Source of the DNA: Corallochytrium limacisporum
Taxonomy: Eukaryota; Opisthokonta
DNA length: 60,811 nucleotides
NCBI GenBank assembly: GCA_002811645.1
Contig: PDIP01000067.1
Location: forward strand, 184,018 to 244,828
Reading direction: 5' to 3'
The notes below the pieces were generated by a model that worked only from the letters and a program-made list of their open reading frames with translations, was not told where the DNA came from and made no database searches. Shown here in pieces: positions 1-11,278 of the stretch; the stretch's first letter is position 1, and each line of letters opens with the position of its first letter. The position numbers and the translations under genes are program-made.

Positions 1-358
1 GGGGGGGAGGACGTGTCGGGGAGGGAGGTTGGGGGTGGAAGCTTCGGTAAGGGCCCCGCGGGGGTAGGGGGAGGTGGCGGCGTGTTCGTGGTGCAGTGGC
101 GCTTGCAGAGTGGCTATTTCGGTGACAGAGGAAGCAAAGGTGGCGTCACGGGTGATCCTGAAGAGTAATTAGTCAAAGGAACTTGACAGCATTCGTGCTT
201 GAGTGAATATATGTAAAATAATCTTAAAGAATAGTTGTGTGAACAGTATTCTCGCAATAGAAACATCACAGAACACAGGGAGCTAGAGATAGTGGGTGTG
301 GGAGATGCAAAGATAGGTCAACCTCTCCCATCCATTAGACAGACGATTTATCATAGAC
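1..358. other. Spacer and 5' flank of cystathionine gamma-synthase
   Basis: No gene is visible here. The first 100 bases are very G-rich, with G runs broken by T and A, like the other long spacers of this window. The last 150 bases are of ordinary composition and probably include the promoter and 5' UTR of the gene starting at 359. A short open frame overlapping the start is a shadow. Confidence 0.5.
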
Positions 359-2311
359 ATGGCACCTTTTCCAGGAAAATCTACCACCACAACAACCATG
401 GCGACCAATCAACAGGGAACTGCGGACGAAAAGGGAGAGTATCGGCGGTCAGGTGAGCGAAAGTACCGAGCACCAGTGGTTAAGGCGCTTGGTTCTGCGA
501 TCCCAGAACATCCGCACTCTGTGAGTGTGTGCATGCCAAGCTGGGAAGATAATGTAGACTATGAGGAGGGCAAAGATCGAGTGCACTCAAAGCTGCAGTC
601 GGGATATCCGCGCTTTGCATTCAGTCCGGTCGTTAAGGATCTCTTTGCGCACGCTGCCGAACGGTTTTGTGACCCGACCAAGGAACAGTCTGTGTTAGTG
701 TTGCCAAATGAGACGGCCTGTCGTCTCTGTGCAGCATTTATGGTGCGCTTGAGTGAACGATCCAGAGCCGAGGATCAGGCCTTGAAGGCAGGAACGGAAG
801 AGGCCGATGACATGAAGGCCTCCGTTCTTGACCTGCCCACTGCAGAATTCAGCGATTTCAAGTGGCATCCTCTGATCGAGAGCACGGATATCGGGGATAG
901 CAATGAAACTGACTGCAATGGATGTAATCTTTCCGAGTTGGCAGAACTGCATGCATTTGTCTTGCCTGCGAAGCTGTTTGGCATGGCCAAGTCGTTCTGG
1001 CAGCACACAGGCTACGTGGTGACCTCTCGTCAAGCGGTCTCCTATCTCAAGTATGTTAACAGACAGCCTTGTGGAAGTGAAGCCAGTCCCCGGGTCATGA
1101 CACCAAAGAGCACCAGCGGATCATCGGTAGAGGATGAGGACGATGACGGAGAGGAGGACCTGGATCATCACATTGAAGAGCATTTTGGACGACGATTGAA
1201 GGTCACAGAGAGTCAGCGGGCACAGGACCTCATCTGCAAGCGCATCGGCAAACTCACAGCACAGAGATCTGACCATGTCCATTTGTATCCTTGCGGCATG
1301 AACGCCTTTTTCCACGCGTACGCGACAGTGCGGGACCTCGCCGGCGGGCACGACCTCGAGCAGCATGAAATTGTGGAAAAGAGCGACGGAACATGCGTGA
1401 TGTTTGGATTTCCCTACCTGGACTCGCTCAAAACGCTGCAGAAGTTTGCACCCATCACTACCGGCATGGTAAGCCTGCAGGAATCTGTGGACTCCACCGT
1501 TAAGTTTCTGGGCCATGGTGGTGCGGACGACTACGACGAACTGGAACGCTTCGCAGAGGACAACAAGATTGTTGCGCTCTTCTGCGAGTTCCCCACCAAT
1601 CCTCTTCTGCGGTGCCCGGATCTGGAACGCATCAGTGCGGTGGCCAAGCGCCACAACTTCCCCGTGGTTGTGGACGACACGATCGGTAACTTCCACAATC
1701 TGCAGATAACCAAGTCCTGTGACATGATTGTCACTTCGTTAACGAAGCTGTTCTCCGGGGACTCAGATGTAATGGGAGGTAGTATTGTGGTAAATGGCAA
1801 CTCTGCCTTCGCGTCCGCTATTCAGGAGCGTCTGAAAAAGCGCTTCAGTGCCACCCGGCCTTACAGCCAGGACATCATCGCCCTCGAGCGTAACTCCCGC
1901 GACTTCGAACGGCGCAGTGTAAAGATTAACCAAACGGCCAGCCGTCTGGCTGAGTACCTGCACAATCACGACCTCGTGGATTACGTCTGCTACCCGTCCC
2001 TCACCGAACCGGAGATCTACGGTAAGTTCAAGAAACCGGACGGTGGCTACGGTGGTCTCATGAGCGTGATCCTCAAGGATGCTGTCCGGGCACCTAAGTT
2101 CTACGACGCCCTGAACGTCAGCAAGGGCCCCAGTCTCGGCACGAACTTTACCCTCTGCTGTCCGTACACTATCCTCGCCCACTACACGGAGCTTGATTTT
2201 GCGGCCGGTTACGGCGTGCCTGCCCACCTCGTCCGGATCAGCATTGGCCTGGAGAGCTACGATGATCTCAAGGAGGCCTTTGACAACGCTTTGAAGGCCG
2301 CTGCCCAGTGA
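359..2311 (+). CDS. Cystathionine gamma-synthase, fungal type (PLP-dependent)
   Basis: A 650-residue member of the Cys/Met-metabolism PLP enzymes. These join an activated homoserine with cysteine to give cystathionine in transsulfuration toward methionine. The length, with a long N-terminal half before the aminotransferase-fold core, matches the fungal STR2/met-7 type rather than the ~400-residue bacterial type. The core runs from about residue 300. VVVDDTIGNF carries the Asp expected to contact the pyridine nitrogen, TSLTKLFSG carries the expected Schiff-base Lys463, and LVRISIGLE is the usual C-terminal signature. An acidic stretch (about residues 258-272) interrupts the N-terminal half. 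The start at 359 is the first ATG; a second at 398 (ACC-ATG-G) has a better context. It converges on the next gene with 81 bp between stops. A homocysteine-forming or cystathionine lyase activity cannot be excluded from sequence alone. Confidence 0.85.
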   Translation: MAPFPGKSTTTTTMATNQQGTADEKGEYRRSGERKYRAPVVKALGSAIPEHPHSVSVCMPSWEDNVDYEEGKDRVHSKLQSGYPRFAFSPVVKDLFAHAAERFCDPTKEQSVLVLPNETACRLCAAFMVRLSERSRAEDQALKAGTEEADDMKASVLDLPTAEFSDFKWHPLIESTDIGDSNETDCNGCNLSELAELHAFVLPAKLFGMAKSFWQHTGYVVTSRQAVSYLKYVNRQPCGSEASPRVMTPKSTSGSSVEDEDDDGEEDLDHHIEEHFGRRLKVTESQRAQDLICKRIGKLTAQRSDHVHLYPCGMNAFFHAYATVRDLAGGHDLEQHEIVEKSDGTCVMFGFPYLDSLKTLQKFAPITTGMVSLQESVDSTVKFLGHGGADDYDELERFAEDNKIVALFCEFPTNPLLRCPDLERISAVAKRHNFPVVVDDTIGNFHNLQITKSCDMIVTSLTKLFSGDSDVMGGSIVVNGNSAFASAIQERLKKRFSATRPYSQDIIALERNSRDFERRSVKINQTASRLAEYLHNHDLVDYVCYPSLTEPEIYGKFKKPDGGYGGLMSVILKDAVRAPKFYDALNVSKGPSLGTNFTLCCPYTILAHYTELDFAAGYGVPAHLVRISIGLESYDDLKEAFDNALKAAAQ

Positions 2312-2392
2312 GAACAGGTGAAGTAAGACTGTGTTTCCGTGTTTGTTTTTGTCGCGTTGGAGAATATACATGTATCTTATGAATCACTACTG

Positions 2393-4147
2393 TTACATTT
2401 TCGTTTTCAGAAGTTCGAGTACGAGGTCCACTTTACCCTCTAGGTGAGCTATGCGTTCCCGCAGTGCCCGATTTTCTTCACTGAGGCGCTCTACGGTGTC
2501 CCGAAGCTTGGTGGTCTCCGACGCGGAGGCAAACGTAGTACCTGGCGAAGGAGGTGCAGGACGGTTGGCTGCATCCTTTGTTGTATCGGGGGCCCGGTCT
2601 GTGTCCCTATTCGGCAGGGCCGGGGCCATGGAGCGCTTGATCAACACTGCGTCAACATCATGCAGAGTTGGCTTCGACGATGGGAATGCCTGCTGCACTG
2701 CGTGCTGCACTGCGTGGGCAATGCGCGCCTCACTGTCCTCGTCCGCCTCATCGCATGGGTCTTTCTTGTTCGTGGTGCGAGTGTCTCTCAATATCACCGC
2801 GCCCAATGTATCGCCAGCACAGGTCAGGTCCAGAATATGACGAAAATGTCCCTGCACAATATGGCGCTGTGTAATTTCACAGATCGGTGATGGGCCCAAA
2901 GATTCCAACGGTTTCACACGATACTCCCTGATCTTTTCTTCTTGGCTTCCCGCAAAGGCAACACACAAGCGCAATTGTGGCGGACCAACGTCGTCGAATC
3001 TGCCGGCCATAAAATTTTGCCCAGCCTTCTGCGCTTCGCTAAGGTTCATTGGGACTGTACCAATCCGCTCTGGTCGATACTCCAGCTCTATCCTTCCGAG
3101 ATCAGTGCCACCGTGAACGTCAACCTCACCAGTGGCAGTGTCGTGCCTGACGGCGTACCTGAAGAAATGTAATGCACCGGGAGTAGCAATCTCTTTCGTG
3201 CTTGTGTCCGTGCCCCTGATGTCAAAGAGGTGCGCTCTGACTGAGGTGGCTACAGGACGGATCGAGTCATCCTCTTTGAGCGAAACAACCGGCTTCGCAC
3301 CCAGGCCGACGACCAAATACTCAATGCGATCGTGGTGAGTTACACGTCCCGGGTTCCCCGACGCTTCCAGTCGATCAGTGCCAAAGCACGCAATACAGGT
3401 TATTTCCATGCCATCCCATGAGTCCAGCAAAGTTTTAGTTTTCATTGGTGAACTGGTCCCATGACTGCTAAGCAGACTACAGACACTATTTTGGTGGACT
3501 TTGAAGATCACGGAGTCAGATTGTGCGGCCATATGCGGAGGCACCGGCGTCCGCCAAGGAAGCGATTCCTGACCAAGAACACTTGCAAATTTGTGTGACC
3601 CGTATTGTCCATTTTTATCCTCCAGATACAAATTCTCTTTAGTTGCTGAACCCGGAAATATCGCCACAGAAAGCCTAGCAGCGCCGTATTGCATGACGAA
3701 TGCGGCGTCTTCTAACCCGCTTCGGATCATATTCTTCGCAACCATTGCATCGCCCACATGCTTGGACACATCAGCCAGTAACTTGCTCCCATTTCCCATA
3801 ATATCCGCATCGTCTGACACCCGGGCTACTTGGAACATACCGTCATTCAAGAGTTTGAGCTGGAATGTTCTATGACCGTCCCGTCTGACCAGAGCACAGG
3901 CTCCCGTGGAAAGACGATCCAGCGCTTTGACAGTGGACTCAGAGCACAGAGTCTGCGTAGCATAGTTTGCGGTCACCAAGATGACATCCTCTTTGCTCTG
4001 TTTCAGTGTCCCATCTTTCTCCCACAGTCGTAGTCTGGAGTCAATCTGCCCTGTCCAGAAAGTTCTCGTCACCTCCGGATCGGACATCGCGCCAGTCTTG
4101 GCCGGCAGACGGTGACATGGTATCGCTCGTGTCTCGGCGAGCATCAT
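2393..4147 (-). CDS. Unrecognised protein with C-terminal coiled coil
   Basis: A 584-residue protein if the first ATG of the frame (at 4147) is used. The frame stays open about 20 codons further upstream but without an ATG, so the start is uncertain. I recognise no family. The body (about residues 20-440) alternates hydrophobic beta-like stretches and could hold one or more beta-sandwich domains. It is followed by a Pro/Ser/Thr-rich linker, then a heptad-patterned segment over the last 45 residues that should form a coiled coil (RLSEENRALRERIAHLEGK). No signal peptide or membrane segment is seen. Codon use and the lack of internal stops over 1.75 kb support a real gene. It is convergent with the cystathionine gamma-synthase gene. 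Confidence 0.7.
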   Translation of the reverse strand: MMLAETRAIPCHRLPAKTGAMSDPEVTRTFWTGQIDSRLRLWEKDGTLKQSKEDVILVTANYATQTLCSESTVKALDRLSTGACALVRRDGHRTFQLKLLNDGMFQVARVSDDADIMGNGSKLLADVSKHVGDAMVAKNMIRSGLEDAAFVMQYGAARLSVAIFPGSATKENLYLEDKNGQYGSHKFASVLGQESLPWRTPVPPHMAAQSDSVIFKVHQNSVCSLLSSHGTSSPMKTKTLLDSWDGMEITCIACFGTDRLEASGNPGRVTHHDRIEYLVVGLGAKPVVSLKEDDSIRPVATSVRAHLFDIRGTDTSTKEIATPGALHFFRYAVRHDTATGEVDVHGGTDLGRIELEYRPERIGTVPMNLSEAQKAGQNFMAGRFDDVGPPQLRLCVAFAGSQEEKIREYRVKPLESLGPSPICEITQRHIVQGHFRHILDLTCAGDTLGAVILRDTRTTNKKDPCDEADEDSEARIAHAVQHAVQQAFPSSKPTLHDVDAVLIKRSMAPALPNRDTDRAPDTTKDAANRPAPPSPGTTFASASETTKLRDTVERLSEENRALRERIAHLEGKVDLVLELLKTKM

Positions 4148-4790
4148 ATTTGCCGAACGCAAGCCCTTTTCAAGCTTATCCAAAACAATTGGGTTGCCCA
4201 ATTCCACCTACTCCACACCGTCATTGTGGTTGGAATTGCCTGAGTATAGTTACGACGACGGGCTGGGCCAACTCACGGATCAGAGTATGAGACCCGCTCT
4301 CCCCCCGGGGGGGGGGACCGGCGGGGCGGCCGAGGCGAAGGGGTCTATCCATCCCCGGATGGAGGCGCCGCCCTCCCCTCTATGGGGGCTTTTCTCAGAG
4401 GAAAACACAGTATTTGAGAAATATTTGTCCATACCATGACTGTACCCTTTCCGGACTGAAATATATAGTTTTGAATCAAATCGGCGGACATGTGGGGGTA
4501 GAGGAACTTCTTGTCTTGGGCCATCGTTTGGGTACTGGGTCACGGGGTGACGCTTTGGTGTCTCCGTGGGCGTGCGTAAGGCTGTGGACGGCCGAACGCA
4601 GGGTCTGCGATGGGCTAAGATTGAACAAAAGTGAATTGTTCAGCGATAGTTCAATGAAGATGCTTGGTGTTGGGTCAGTCCATGTATTTCAAACGCGAGA
4701 TTGGTTTGAGGACACGCGATCATAGGGATGCAGTAGCCATACGGTTCCGGGTTTATTTCTTCTGGAATAAGTAAAACAAATCTATTAGTC
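4148..4790. other. Divergent spacer between the coiled-coil gene and OLA1
   Basis: Upstream region shared by the minus-strand gene ending its frame near 4207 and OLA1. It contains a C6G10 run at about 4302-4317 and a GC-rich patch with a perfect 7-bp hairpin (arms 4348-4354 and 4357-4363, 2-base loop). The remainder is of ordinary composition. No TATA box was convincingly identified. Confidence 0.5.
4348..4363. repeat. Short perfect hairpin TCCATCC-CC-GGATGGA
   Basis: Arms TCCATCC and GGATGGA pair perfectly across a 2-base loop, inside a GC-rich patch next to a poly-C/poly-G run. The role is unknown and it may be incidental. Confidence 0.4.
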
Positions 4791-5987
4791 ATGCCGCCTA
4801 AGAAGGGAAAGAAGGGAGCAGAGCCCGAAGAGAAGCCCATTCTGGGTCGCTTCGGCACCTCACTTAAGATGGGTGTGGTTGGTCTGCCGAACGTGGGTAA
4901 GTCCACCTTCTTCAACGTCCTGACAAAGTCAGAAATCGCCGCTGAGAACTACCCCTTCTGCACTATCGACGCCAACGAGTCTCGTGCCCCGGTTCCTGAC
5001 GAGCGGTTTAATTGGCTATGCGAGCACTGGAAGCCTCCGAGCAAGATCCCAGCGTTCCTGTTCGTCACGGATATCGCCGGTCTGGTAAAGGGTGCTGCCG
5101 AAGGGCAGGGTCTGGGCAATAACTTCCTGAGCCACATCAAGGCTGTTGATGGCATCTTCCACATGGTACGTGCCTTCGATGACCCTGATGTTACTCATGT
5201 TGAGGGTGAGGTAGATCCCATCCGTGACATGACCATTATTCACGAAGAATTGCGCCTGAAGGACGCTGAGTTCCTGACCAACGAAGTGGGACGACAGGAG
5301 AAGACTGTCGCCCGCAGCAGTGACAAGCAAGCCAAGGCCAACTTTGAGATTCTGCAGAAGATTCACAAGTTCGTCGTCGAAGACGAGAAGGATGCCCGTT
5401 CCGGAGATTGGAACGGTAAAGAAATAGAAGTACTGAACGAACTACAGCTGCTGACGGCGAAGCCCATGGTTTACCTCGTCAACTTGACCCAGAAGGACTA
5501 CCTGCGCCAGAAGAACAAGTGGCTCCCCAAGATCAAAGAGTTCGTAGATAGCCGCATGAATCCTCCGGACGTTATCATCCCCTTCTCCGCACAGTTCGAG
5601 CTCAACCTCTTTGACATGCCTGACGACGAACGTGCAAAGTATCTGGACGAGGTCAAGGTGCCCACACTTCTTCCCAAGATTATCGTCCAGGGTTTCAAGA
5701 CCTTGAACTTGCAGTATTTCTTTACAGCCGGTCCTGATGAAGTCCGGGCTTGGACCATCCGCAAGGGATCTAAGTCACCAGAGGCCGCTGGTAAGATCCA
5801 CAGTGACATGGAGAAGGGATTCATCATGGCCGAAGTCATGCACTACGAGGACTACAAGACTGCCGGCAGTGAAGCTGCAGTTAAAGCTGCTGGCAAGTAC
5901 ATGCAGAAGGGCAAGGACTATATTGTGCAAGACGGAGATATCATTGTCTACAAGTTCAACGTCACTACTCAGCCCAAGAAGAAGTAA
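4791..5987 (+). CDS. OLA1: Obg-like ATPase OLA1 (YchF family)
   Basis: A 398-residue cytosolic P-loop NTPase of the YchF/OLA1 family, linked to ribosomes and stress responses. The order is a basic N-terminus (PPKKGKKG), the G domain with P-loop GLPNVGKST, the G3-region DIAGLVKGA, a coiled-coil insertion (about residues 130-225), and the C-terminal TGS domain ending in a Lys-rich tail (PKKK). Length and architecture match animal and fungal OLA1. The G4 motif reads NLTQKD (residues 231-236), whereas OLA1 proteins usually have NxxE, the change that gives ATP rather than GTP preference; here Gln234 replaces that Glu. The start ATG is followed by the expected MPPKK-type N-terminus. Confidence 0.96.
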   Translation: MPPKKGKKGAEPEEKPILGRFGTSLKMGVVGLPNVGKSTFFNVLTKSEIAAENYPFCTIDANESRAPVPDERFNWLCEHWKPPSKIPAFLFVTDIAGLVKGAAEGQGLGNNFLSHIKAVDGIFHMVRAFDDPDVTHVEGEVDPIRDMTIIHEELRLKDAEFLTNEVGRQEKTVARSSDKQAKANFEILQKIHKFVVEDEKDARSGDWNGKEIEVLNELQLLTAKPMVYLVNLTQKDYLRQKNKWLPKIKEFVDSRMNPPDVIIPFSAQFELNLFDMPDDERAKYLDEVKVPTLLPKIIVQGFKTLNLQYFFTAGPDEVRAWTIRKGSKSPEAAGKIHSDMEKGFIMAEVMHYEDYKTAGSEAAVKAAGKYMQKGKDYIVQDGDIIVYKFNVTTQPKKK

Positions 5988-6203
5988 ACGTTTCATTTCC
6001 ATGTTTTAGTCATTGCATCGCCCCCCTTCAAACCACATCATTCCTGTAAATACACGACGAAAGTACTCACGAATCTCCAGTACCACCGGTGCCGGTCAGT
6101 GGATCTTAATCTGAAATGCACTTAATTGATTGGTTAGGACTGTGTCGAAATTGTGTGCGTAGAGTGCTCTTTGCGAGGATGTAGCTCCGTGTTAATGACG
6201 CAG

Positions 6204-6229
6204 GATGTTGATGATGATGATGATCATCA
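6204..6229. repeat. GAT/ATC trinucleotide palindrome
   Basis: Five GAT units run into an ATCATCAT arm (TGATGATGATCATCAT), giving a small self-complementary microsatellite downstream of OLA1. It may lie in the OLA1 3' region. Confidence 0.5.
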
Positions 6230-7460
6230 TTCGCTACAAACTTTGACGTCTGGTCAAGTCAACCTAATTCTGTTCTAGCGTTTGCCTCTTTTGTCCTGAA
6301 CGTGGCTCCTGATCTTTCACAAACGATACGTCTGGCATCCACGATGATATGTGCTTTCAGCCCCATACCCTCCGCTTATTAGAGTGAGCTTAGACCTGTT
6401 GGCCCAATTCTTCCGTTAAGAGCGTAAGTGACCTAACCTTTCCGTCCGCAGCCAATAGACATTCTCTTTAATCGCCAACTTGGGACATTACTATCAACCA
6501 GAACGCGACATCATCGTCACCACAGTTATCGTCATCAGAACACATCTATCCATCTACTATGCATTCTGGCTGCTTGGTAGTTGTTCACAATGTGTGACGC
6601 ATGCCAGACAGACCATGTTTGACTCGTGCGTCAATGGCTCTCTGCAATGCAGATCAACAAATCCATTATTATCACATGGACGATGGTAGCCAATCGCATC
6701 AGTGACAAAGGGGGCAGGGACAAGGTTGGGGGCCCGTGTCCACTTTCATTGCCTACGCGGCACAACTGTGCCAAGTCGAGCGTTGTGCCGCCGCGACAAC
6801 AAACTTTCAGTTCCCTTACGCCCAGCCCCCATGTATTCTGCTTGTCCTTTTGCCTCCCCCCTCTCCCCCAACCCTTCCATCTGATTTTCTGGTGCGCTAT
6901 CTTCGGCCGGGGGGGGGGCATCTCGTTTGTGCTCCACGCTCTCCTCCTCCTCCTCCTCGTCTCTCGGCTCTCGTCCCCTGGGGACCAACTCTCCCCTTCC
7001 CCCTCTCCCCCCCGGGGCGGAATCAGTTGCGCGTGAGGGATAAAAATGTTCGGCCGTGCTTGGTAACACCCCCCCCCCCCGGGGGGGAGCGATAAAAGGC
7101 TCTTTGTTCTCAAGCATTTATCGCGAGTGAATTTGAAAAAAACTCTTTGGCACGCGCGCGCGCGAGGCATTCAAGTAAAGAAAGTAATACAAAAAATGGT
7201 ACCAAAATTTCTGTGCCGTGCGTGTGGTTTGCATCAGTAACACGAAATTGCCATGGTCGGAGACTCGTCCATTTTCAAGGGAAAATGTATTACATTTTTT
7301 TGACGGGAAGGACATCTCCCGCCAAATGGGGGTGTGTGGTTCGGTGGGTGGTCAGCGGGAAAACCCGTGACCCTTGTCCCGTCAGGTGTCCGTTCAGATT
7401 ACCACATCTCTATAATAAGTAAACTGGAAGTTTTTGAACTGGAGCAAAAGTTTTTGGGGG

Positions 7461-7507
7461 GGGGGCAATCTGGCAGGGCCAGCCAGTCAGTGACCCAGTT
7501 CGGAAGT
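7461..7507 (+). repeat. Left arm of 47-bp perfect inverted repeat
   Basis: This segment, beginning with GGGGGCAATCTGGCAGG, is exactly the reverse complement of 7883-7929. The arms are 375 bp apart. Outside the arms both sides continue into poly-G or poly-C and then an A/T-rich TTTT block, so the similarity extends imperfectly. The interior encodes nothing recognisable. This could be a foldback or MITE-like element, or a local inverted duplication. Confidence 0.85.
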
Positions 7508-7837
7508 CAATCACACTCGTTCGAAATGAATGTTCTGCAACAAACGCGCGACAAATTGAGCCACGAGAGGAAGTTGCGTGGGTCACCACTTCCAATCTGC
7601 ATGGCTGATGACCAATCGCTTGACAATGTGACCATATTAAAACACAGTACCAGATCGAGGCCAAATAGCTCCTAAGGGGTTGAGGGGTTGAGGGGTACGG
7701 TACAGACCCGACCCGTACAAGAAGGGCAATAAGTACTATCGGTTATAAAAAAAAATTCCAATTGTTTGAAGGGGTGTTTAATTGTTCTTGGTGTGCGGTG
7801 CCTGGTTAATTGCGCTGACGAAACCACCGAATTGTGG

Positions 7838-7854
7838 CCCCCCCCCCCCCCCCC
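7838..7854 (+). repeat. C17 homopolymer
   Basis: A 17-base C run immediately before the first copy of a ~31-bp direct repeat (7853-7883). It is one of the longest homopolymers in the window. Confidence 0.9.
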
Positions 7855-7965
7855 AACTTTTCGAAACTCTCCTAGCTAGTGAACTTCCGAACTGGGTCAC
7901 TGACTGGCTGGCCCTGCCAGATTGCCCCCCCCCGCCAATTTTTCGAAACTCTACTAGCTAGTGAA
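7853..7965 (+). repeat. ~31-bp direct repeat flanking the right inverted-repeat arm
   Basis: Copy 1 (7853-7883) and copy 2 (7935-7965) share TTTTCGAAACTCT and CTAGCTAGTGAA with two or three mismatches. Each follows a poly-C run. The right arm of the inverted repeat lies between them, giving a nested direct and inverted repeat structure. Confidence 0.8.
7883..7929 (-). repeat. Right arm of 47-bp perfect inverted repeat
   Basis: Exact reverse complement of 7461-7507; see the left arm. Confidence 0.85.
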
Positions 7966-10900
7966 TATTATCCAATTTCCCCCTTTTGTTTTTTTTGTGT
8001 ACGTACACAACGAATCGTTTGCGTTAGTTCCGGACCTAGAATGCTTAGACAATTTGGTCGGGGACGATCTTTGGAGAGGTAGTTCTGCTAATGGTCATTT
8101 TGAGATCTTTCAACGGAATTCCTCCCGTACTATACTAACTGTATTGAAGAATAATAGGCCTGCCAATCTATTCATCTACGTGTCCCCCCAAAGAGCCAAC
8201 GGGTCACAAAGAAGGAAACTCGCGCAGCGCAGAGCGTGACAAAAGCGGGGCGGGAGGGAAGACAGAATCGGGAATTGGCGAGGCGTCACCTCAGCGCCCG
8301 CCATCGTCATCTCTTCCTTCGCCATCCGCTGAGAAATACCGTCGTCGGTACCATCATTTATCATTCAGTGCGATCCACCATGATTTTGTACTGGGAATCG
8401 GTCCCCGTGCATTTAGTACTGGGAACGGAGCCCTTAAATATACGCGGGGCTGCGGTATGGCTCCATGATAACAACCTCCCGTGCTCCTGCTTCCTTCCAC
8501 TTTGCCCGTAGGGTCGTGTGTCTTCAATCATCTCCTTTTTTGGTTAACAGTCTGAGGCCCTCGCCAGGAGGCACGGTTCACCGGTTTCTATACGCATCCG
8601 CCCCCCTTTTTGGCGGCGGTTGGCTTCCTTCTAACATCCAATTTCTCGTTCCCTTTGGGTGTGTGTGTGCGTGCGTGAGTGGTTGCGTGAGTGTGACGGG
8701 TGTAAACGTACGTGTCTCTGTGTGTCTCTGTGTGTCTGTGTGTGTGTGTGTGTTGGAGGGGCGCTCCGGGAGAGCCGGCCCTTTGTAATTTGTCACCTTC
8801 TCCGGTGCGCTTCCTCCAACGCCCACCGCCCGTGTCGGTATCAATTCGTTCGGTTTCGTTTCGTCCCTTCCACTACCAAAAAGGCCTCAACCCTACCTTC
8901 CGCCCCTATCTACCCAAAGCGGTATCGCAATTCCTTCTTTCATCTCTCGATGTGTTTTTTTCATGCTATCTCGCTATTCTTTTTCTCTAGTCCACTTTTT
9001 ACCCCTTTGCCTCTATTTTTTCTCTTTCTCTTATCTAATGTTCGACTGTTGAACGTCCCAATCCCCTTGTCCTCATCCCTCGCTCACTTTCGAGCTTTTC
9101 CTCTCGGGCTCAAGTTCCCTTTTTGTTTTTCTTTTTCCTTTTTGATCCACTTCCTCCCCTCCCCTCAACCCATGCTCTCCCACTCCCGTTCTTCCTTCGT
9201 TCCCTAATTTCTTTTATTTGGTGTTCTTTCGTTTCTTGGCGGAAGGGGTGCTACTGTACTTGCTCAGCTCTAAGCAATTCTATGGTGCCCCCCCCCCCGC
9301 GGGAAGTGGCGGTGGTGGTCTCGTCCACTGCGTTCTTGCCTCCCCACCACACAAGAAGTAAAATATCCTTTCTTTCTTTCATTTTTTCATTTGTTTCGGG
9401 TTTTCTTCCCCTAATTCCTTCTTCATCCCCCAAACCCGGCGTATTAAAGACAGCTACGAACAAAAAGTGCCGTGGGAGGGTGCGCAAGGTATGACGGCAA
9501 CTGTCCACGTCCCATGTCCAAGTTAGGTCACAACGATGCATCTGTAGCTTTGTGACCAGCGGACCTGTTCCATGGGGTACTGGACCCCGGGTATGGGGTG
9601 GAGGATGGCACACAAAAACGCCGTTCTGGGCACACTCAGTGAATAGGTGGGTAGTCGGTGTGCATATACCAATACCCCCATTCAGTATGGGCCATGTACT
9701 GATGGTCAGGAAGGTTACTGTGCTACCCAAAAAGAAGTTGAAACGTTATCGTTTTTTTCGCTACCCCTCCTCTGTCAATGTTTTCATGTGACCCCTCCTC
9801 CGTGATTTTGCTCCCGTACTTGCCTCTGTGGACTCTCTTAGATAGGGACGATAAATATTGGATTATTGAGAACGGAGGGGGAGGGGGGGTGTTGGGTACT
9901 TGGAGACGGTAAAGTTCAATTCCAACCTCAGAAGTTAGACGAGGGCCGCAAAAGGTCACGGGTATAATAACAACTGCGAAAGGTGGTGGGCACCTGGGGC
10001 ACCTGGGAACACCCCTCCCCCTTTTTTTCCTGTCGGTGCGGCACACGGGCAAAAGAGGGGCAGAGCGTGCCTAAATGGCAGCGCGCCTTGCCCACTCCGC
10101 ACGGGGCTGACTTCGCTATTGATAAGGCTCGGAGAGACACGGAGAGAGACACGGAGAGAGATGAGAGAGAGAGAGAGACCTTCAAGTGTTTCAGAAAAAA
10201 AGGAAAAAAATAAGGAGAGAGATGATAGAAAAATATTTGTCCCGGTTGGCCCCAGTCTTTTTAGGGACAAATGTCAGCAGGTGCTACCGCGCGCATAAAG
10301 AAACAAAGGTGTCCCTCCCGTGCTACCCGACCTGGGGCCATCGAGCCGGCGCAAGAAAACAATGAACCCTTCCCAATGACTACGGAGAGAAAGGGGGACA
10401 AAGGGAAAAAAAAAGTCTACACCAGGAGACCAAAAGTGGCCAAGGCGGTCCTTTAACCAGTAAAACAAATTGCTGCATTGTGCACAGTTGCCGAAGAGCT
10501 AGAAACAAAGAAAGATAGGGAATCGTTATCAATGAGGGACAAGCGAATCCAAGTTAGTCAGAGACATATTTAACTATTCGGTGAAGGGCAAATTCTATCC
10601 CGCGGAGAGGGCCTCCTGCCTTTTTGCTACCGAGGATCATTCCTTTTTTTTTGCCTTTCGTTCCACACGTTGATTTCACCGACGTCTAGTTGTGTGTTAT
10701 CTCGAGTACATTCAGTACTGCGTGCCCACCAGTACCCGTTCGGGACTTGTCTTGAAGCATTCTGGTTGCAAACGAAAAAAAAACGAAAATCTTCTTAACG
10801 AACCCACTCCGCTTATCCCTCTTCCATCACCACCTGTTTGCTGCCATGGTACACTTCATGCTCACATCTGGAGGCATATCATACGTACATTTATCATATA

Positions 10901-11035
10901 ATATGGACACGTTTACCCACGTCCCTATGGAGAGGAGGAGGTTTTCCAAGGCACACGGGGCTGATTTGCGCCTCTCTAACCCCTCGGTCTTCCCCTCCCC
11001 CCTTTTATTTTTGCCGGGTCATATCACACCCCCCC

Positions 11036-11278
11036 NNNNNNNNNNNNNNNNNNNNNNNNNNNNNNNNNNNNNNNNNNNNNNNNNNNNNNNNNNNNNNNNN
11101 NNNNNNNNNNNNNNNNNNNNNNNNNNNNNNNNNNNNNNNNNNNNNNNNNNNNNNNNNNNNNNNNNNNNNNNNNNNNNNNNNNNNNNNNNNNNNNNNNNNN
11201 NNNNNNNNNNNNNNNNNNNNNNNNNNNNNNNNNNNNNNNNNNNNNNNNNNNNNNNNNNNNNNNNNNNNNNNNNNNNNN
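11036..11278. other. Assembly gap (243 N)
   Basis: A run of N that directly follows a C-run (ACACCCCCCC) and ends at CCAAAAAAAA. Sequence loss at homopolymers is the likely cause. Open frames running across it are meaningless. Confidence 0.98.

Noticed and set aside
1121-1696. 191-codon frame on the minus strand inside the cystathionine gamma-synthase gene
   Set aside because: Antisense shadow of a clearly conserved gene, with no family resemblance.
7670-7700. Three AGGGGTTG units considered as interstitial telomere repeat
   Set aside because: Only three units that do not match a common telomere motif; treated as ordinary low-complexity sequence.
11036-11278. Open frames of 154-280 codons spanning the first gap
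   Set aside because: They consist mainly of N-derived unknown residues; the flanks are low-complexity and carry no protein signal.
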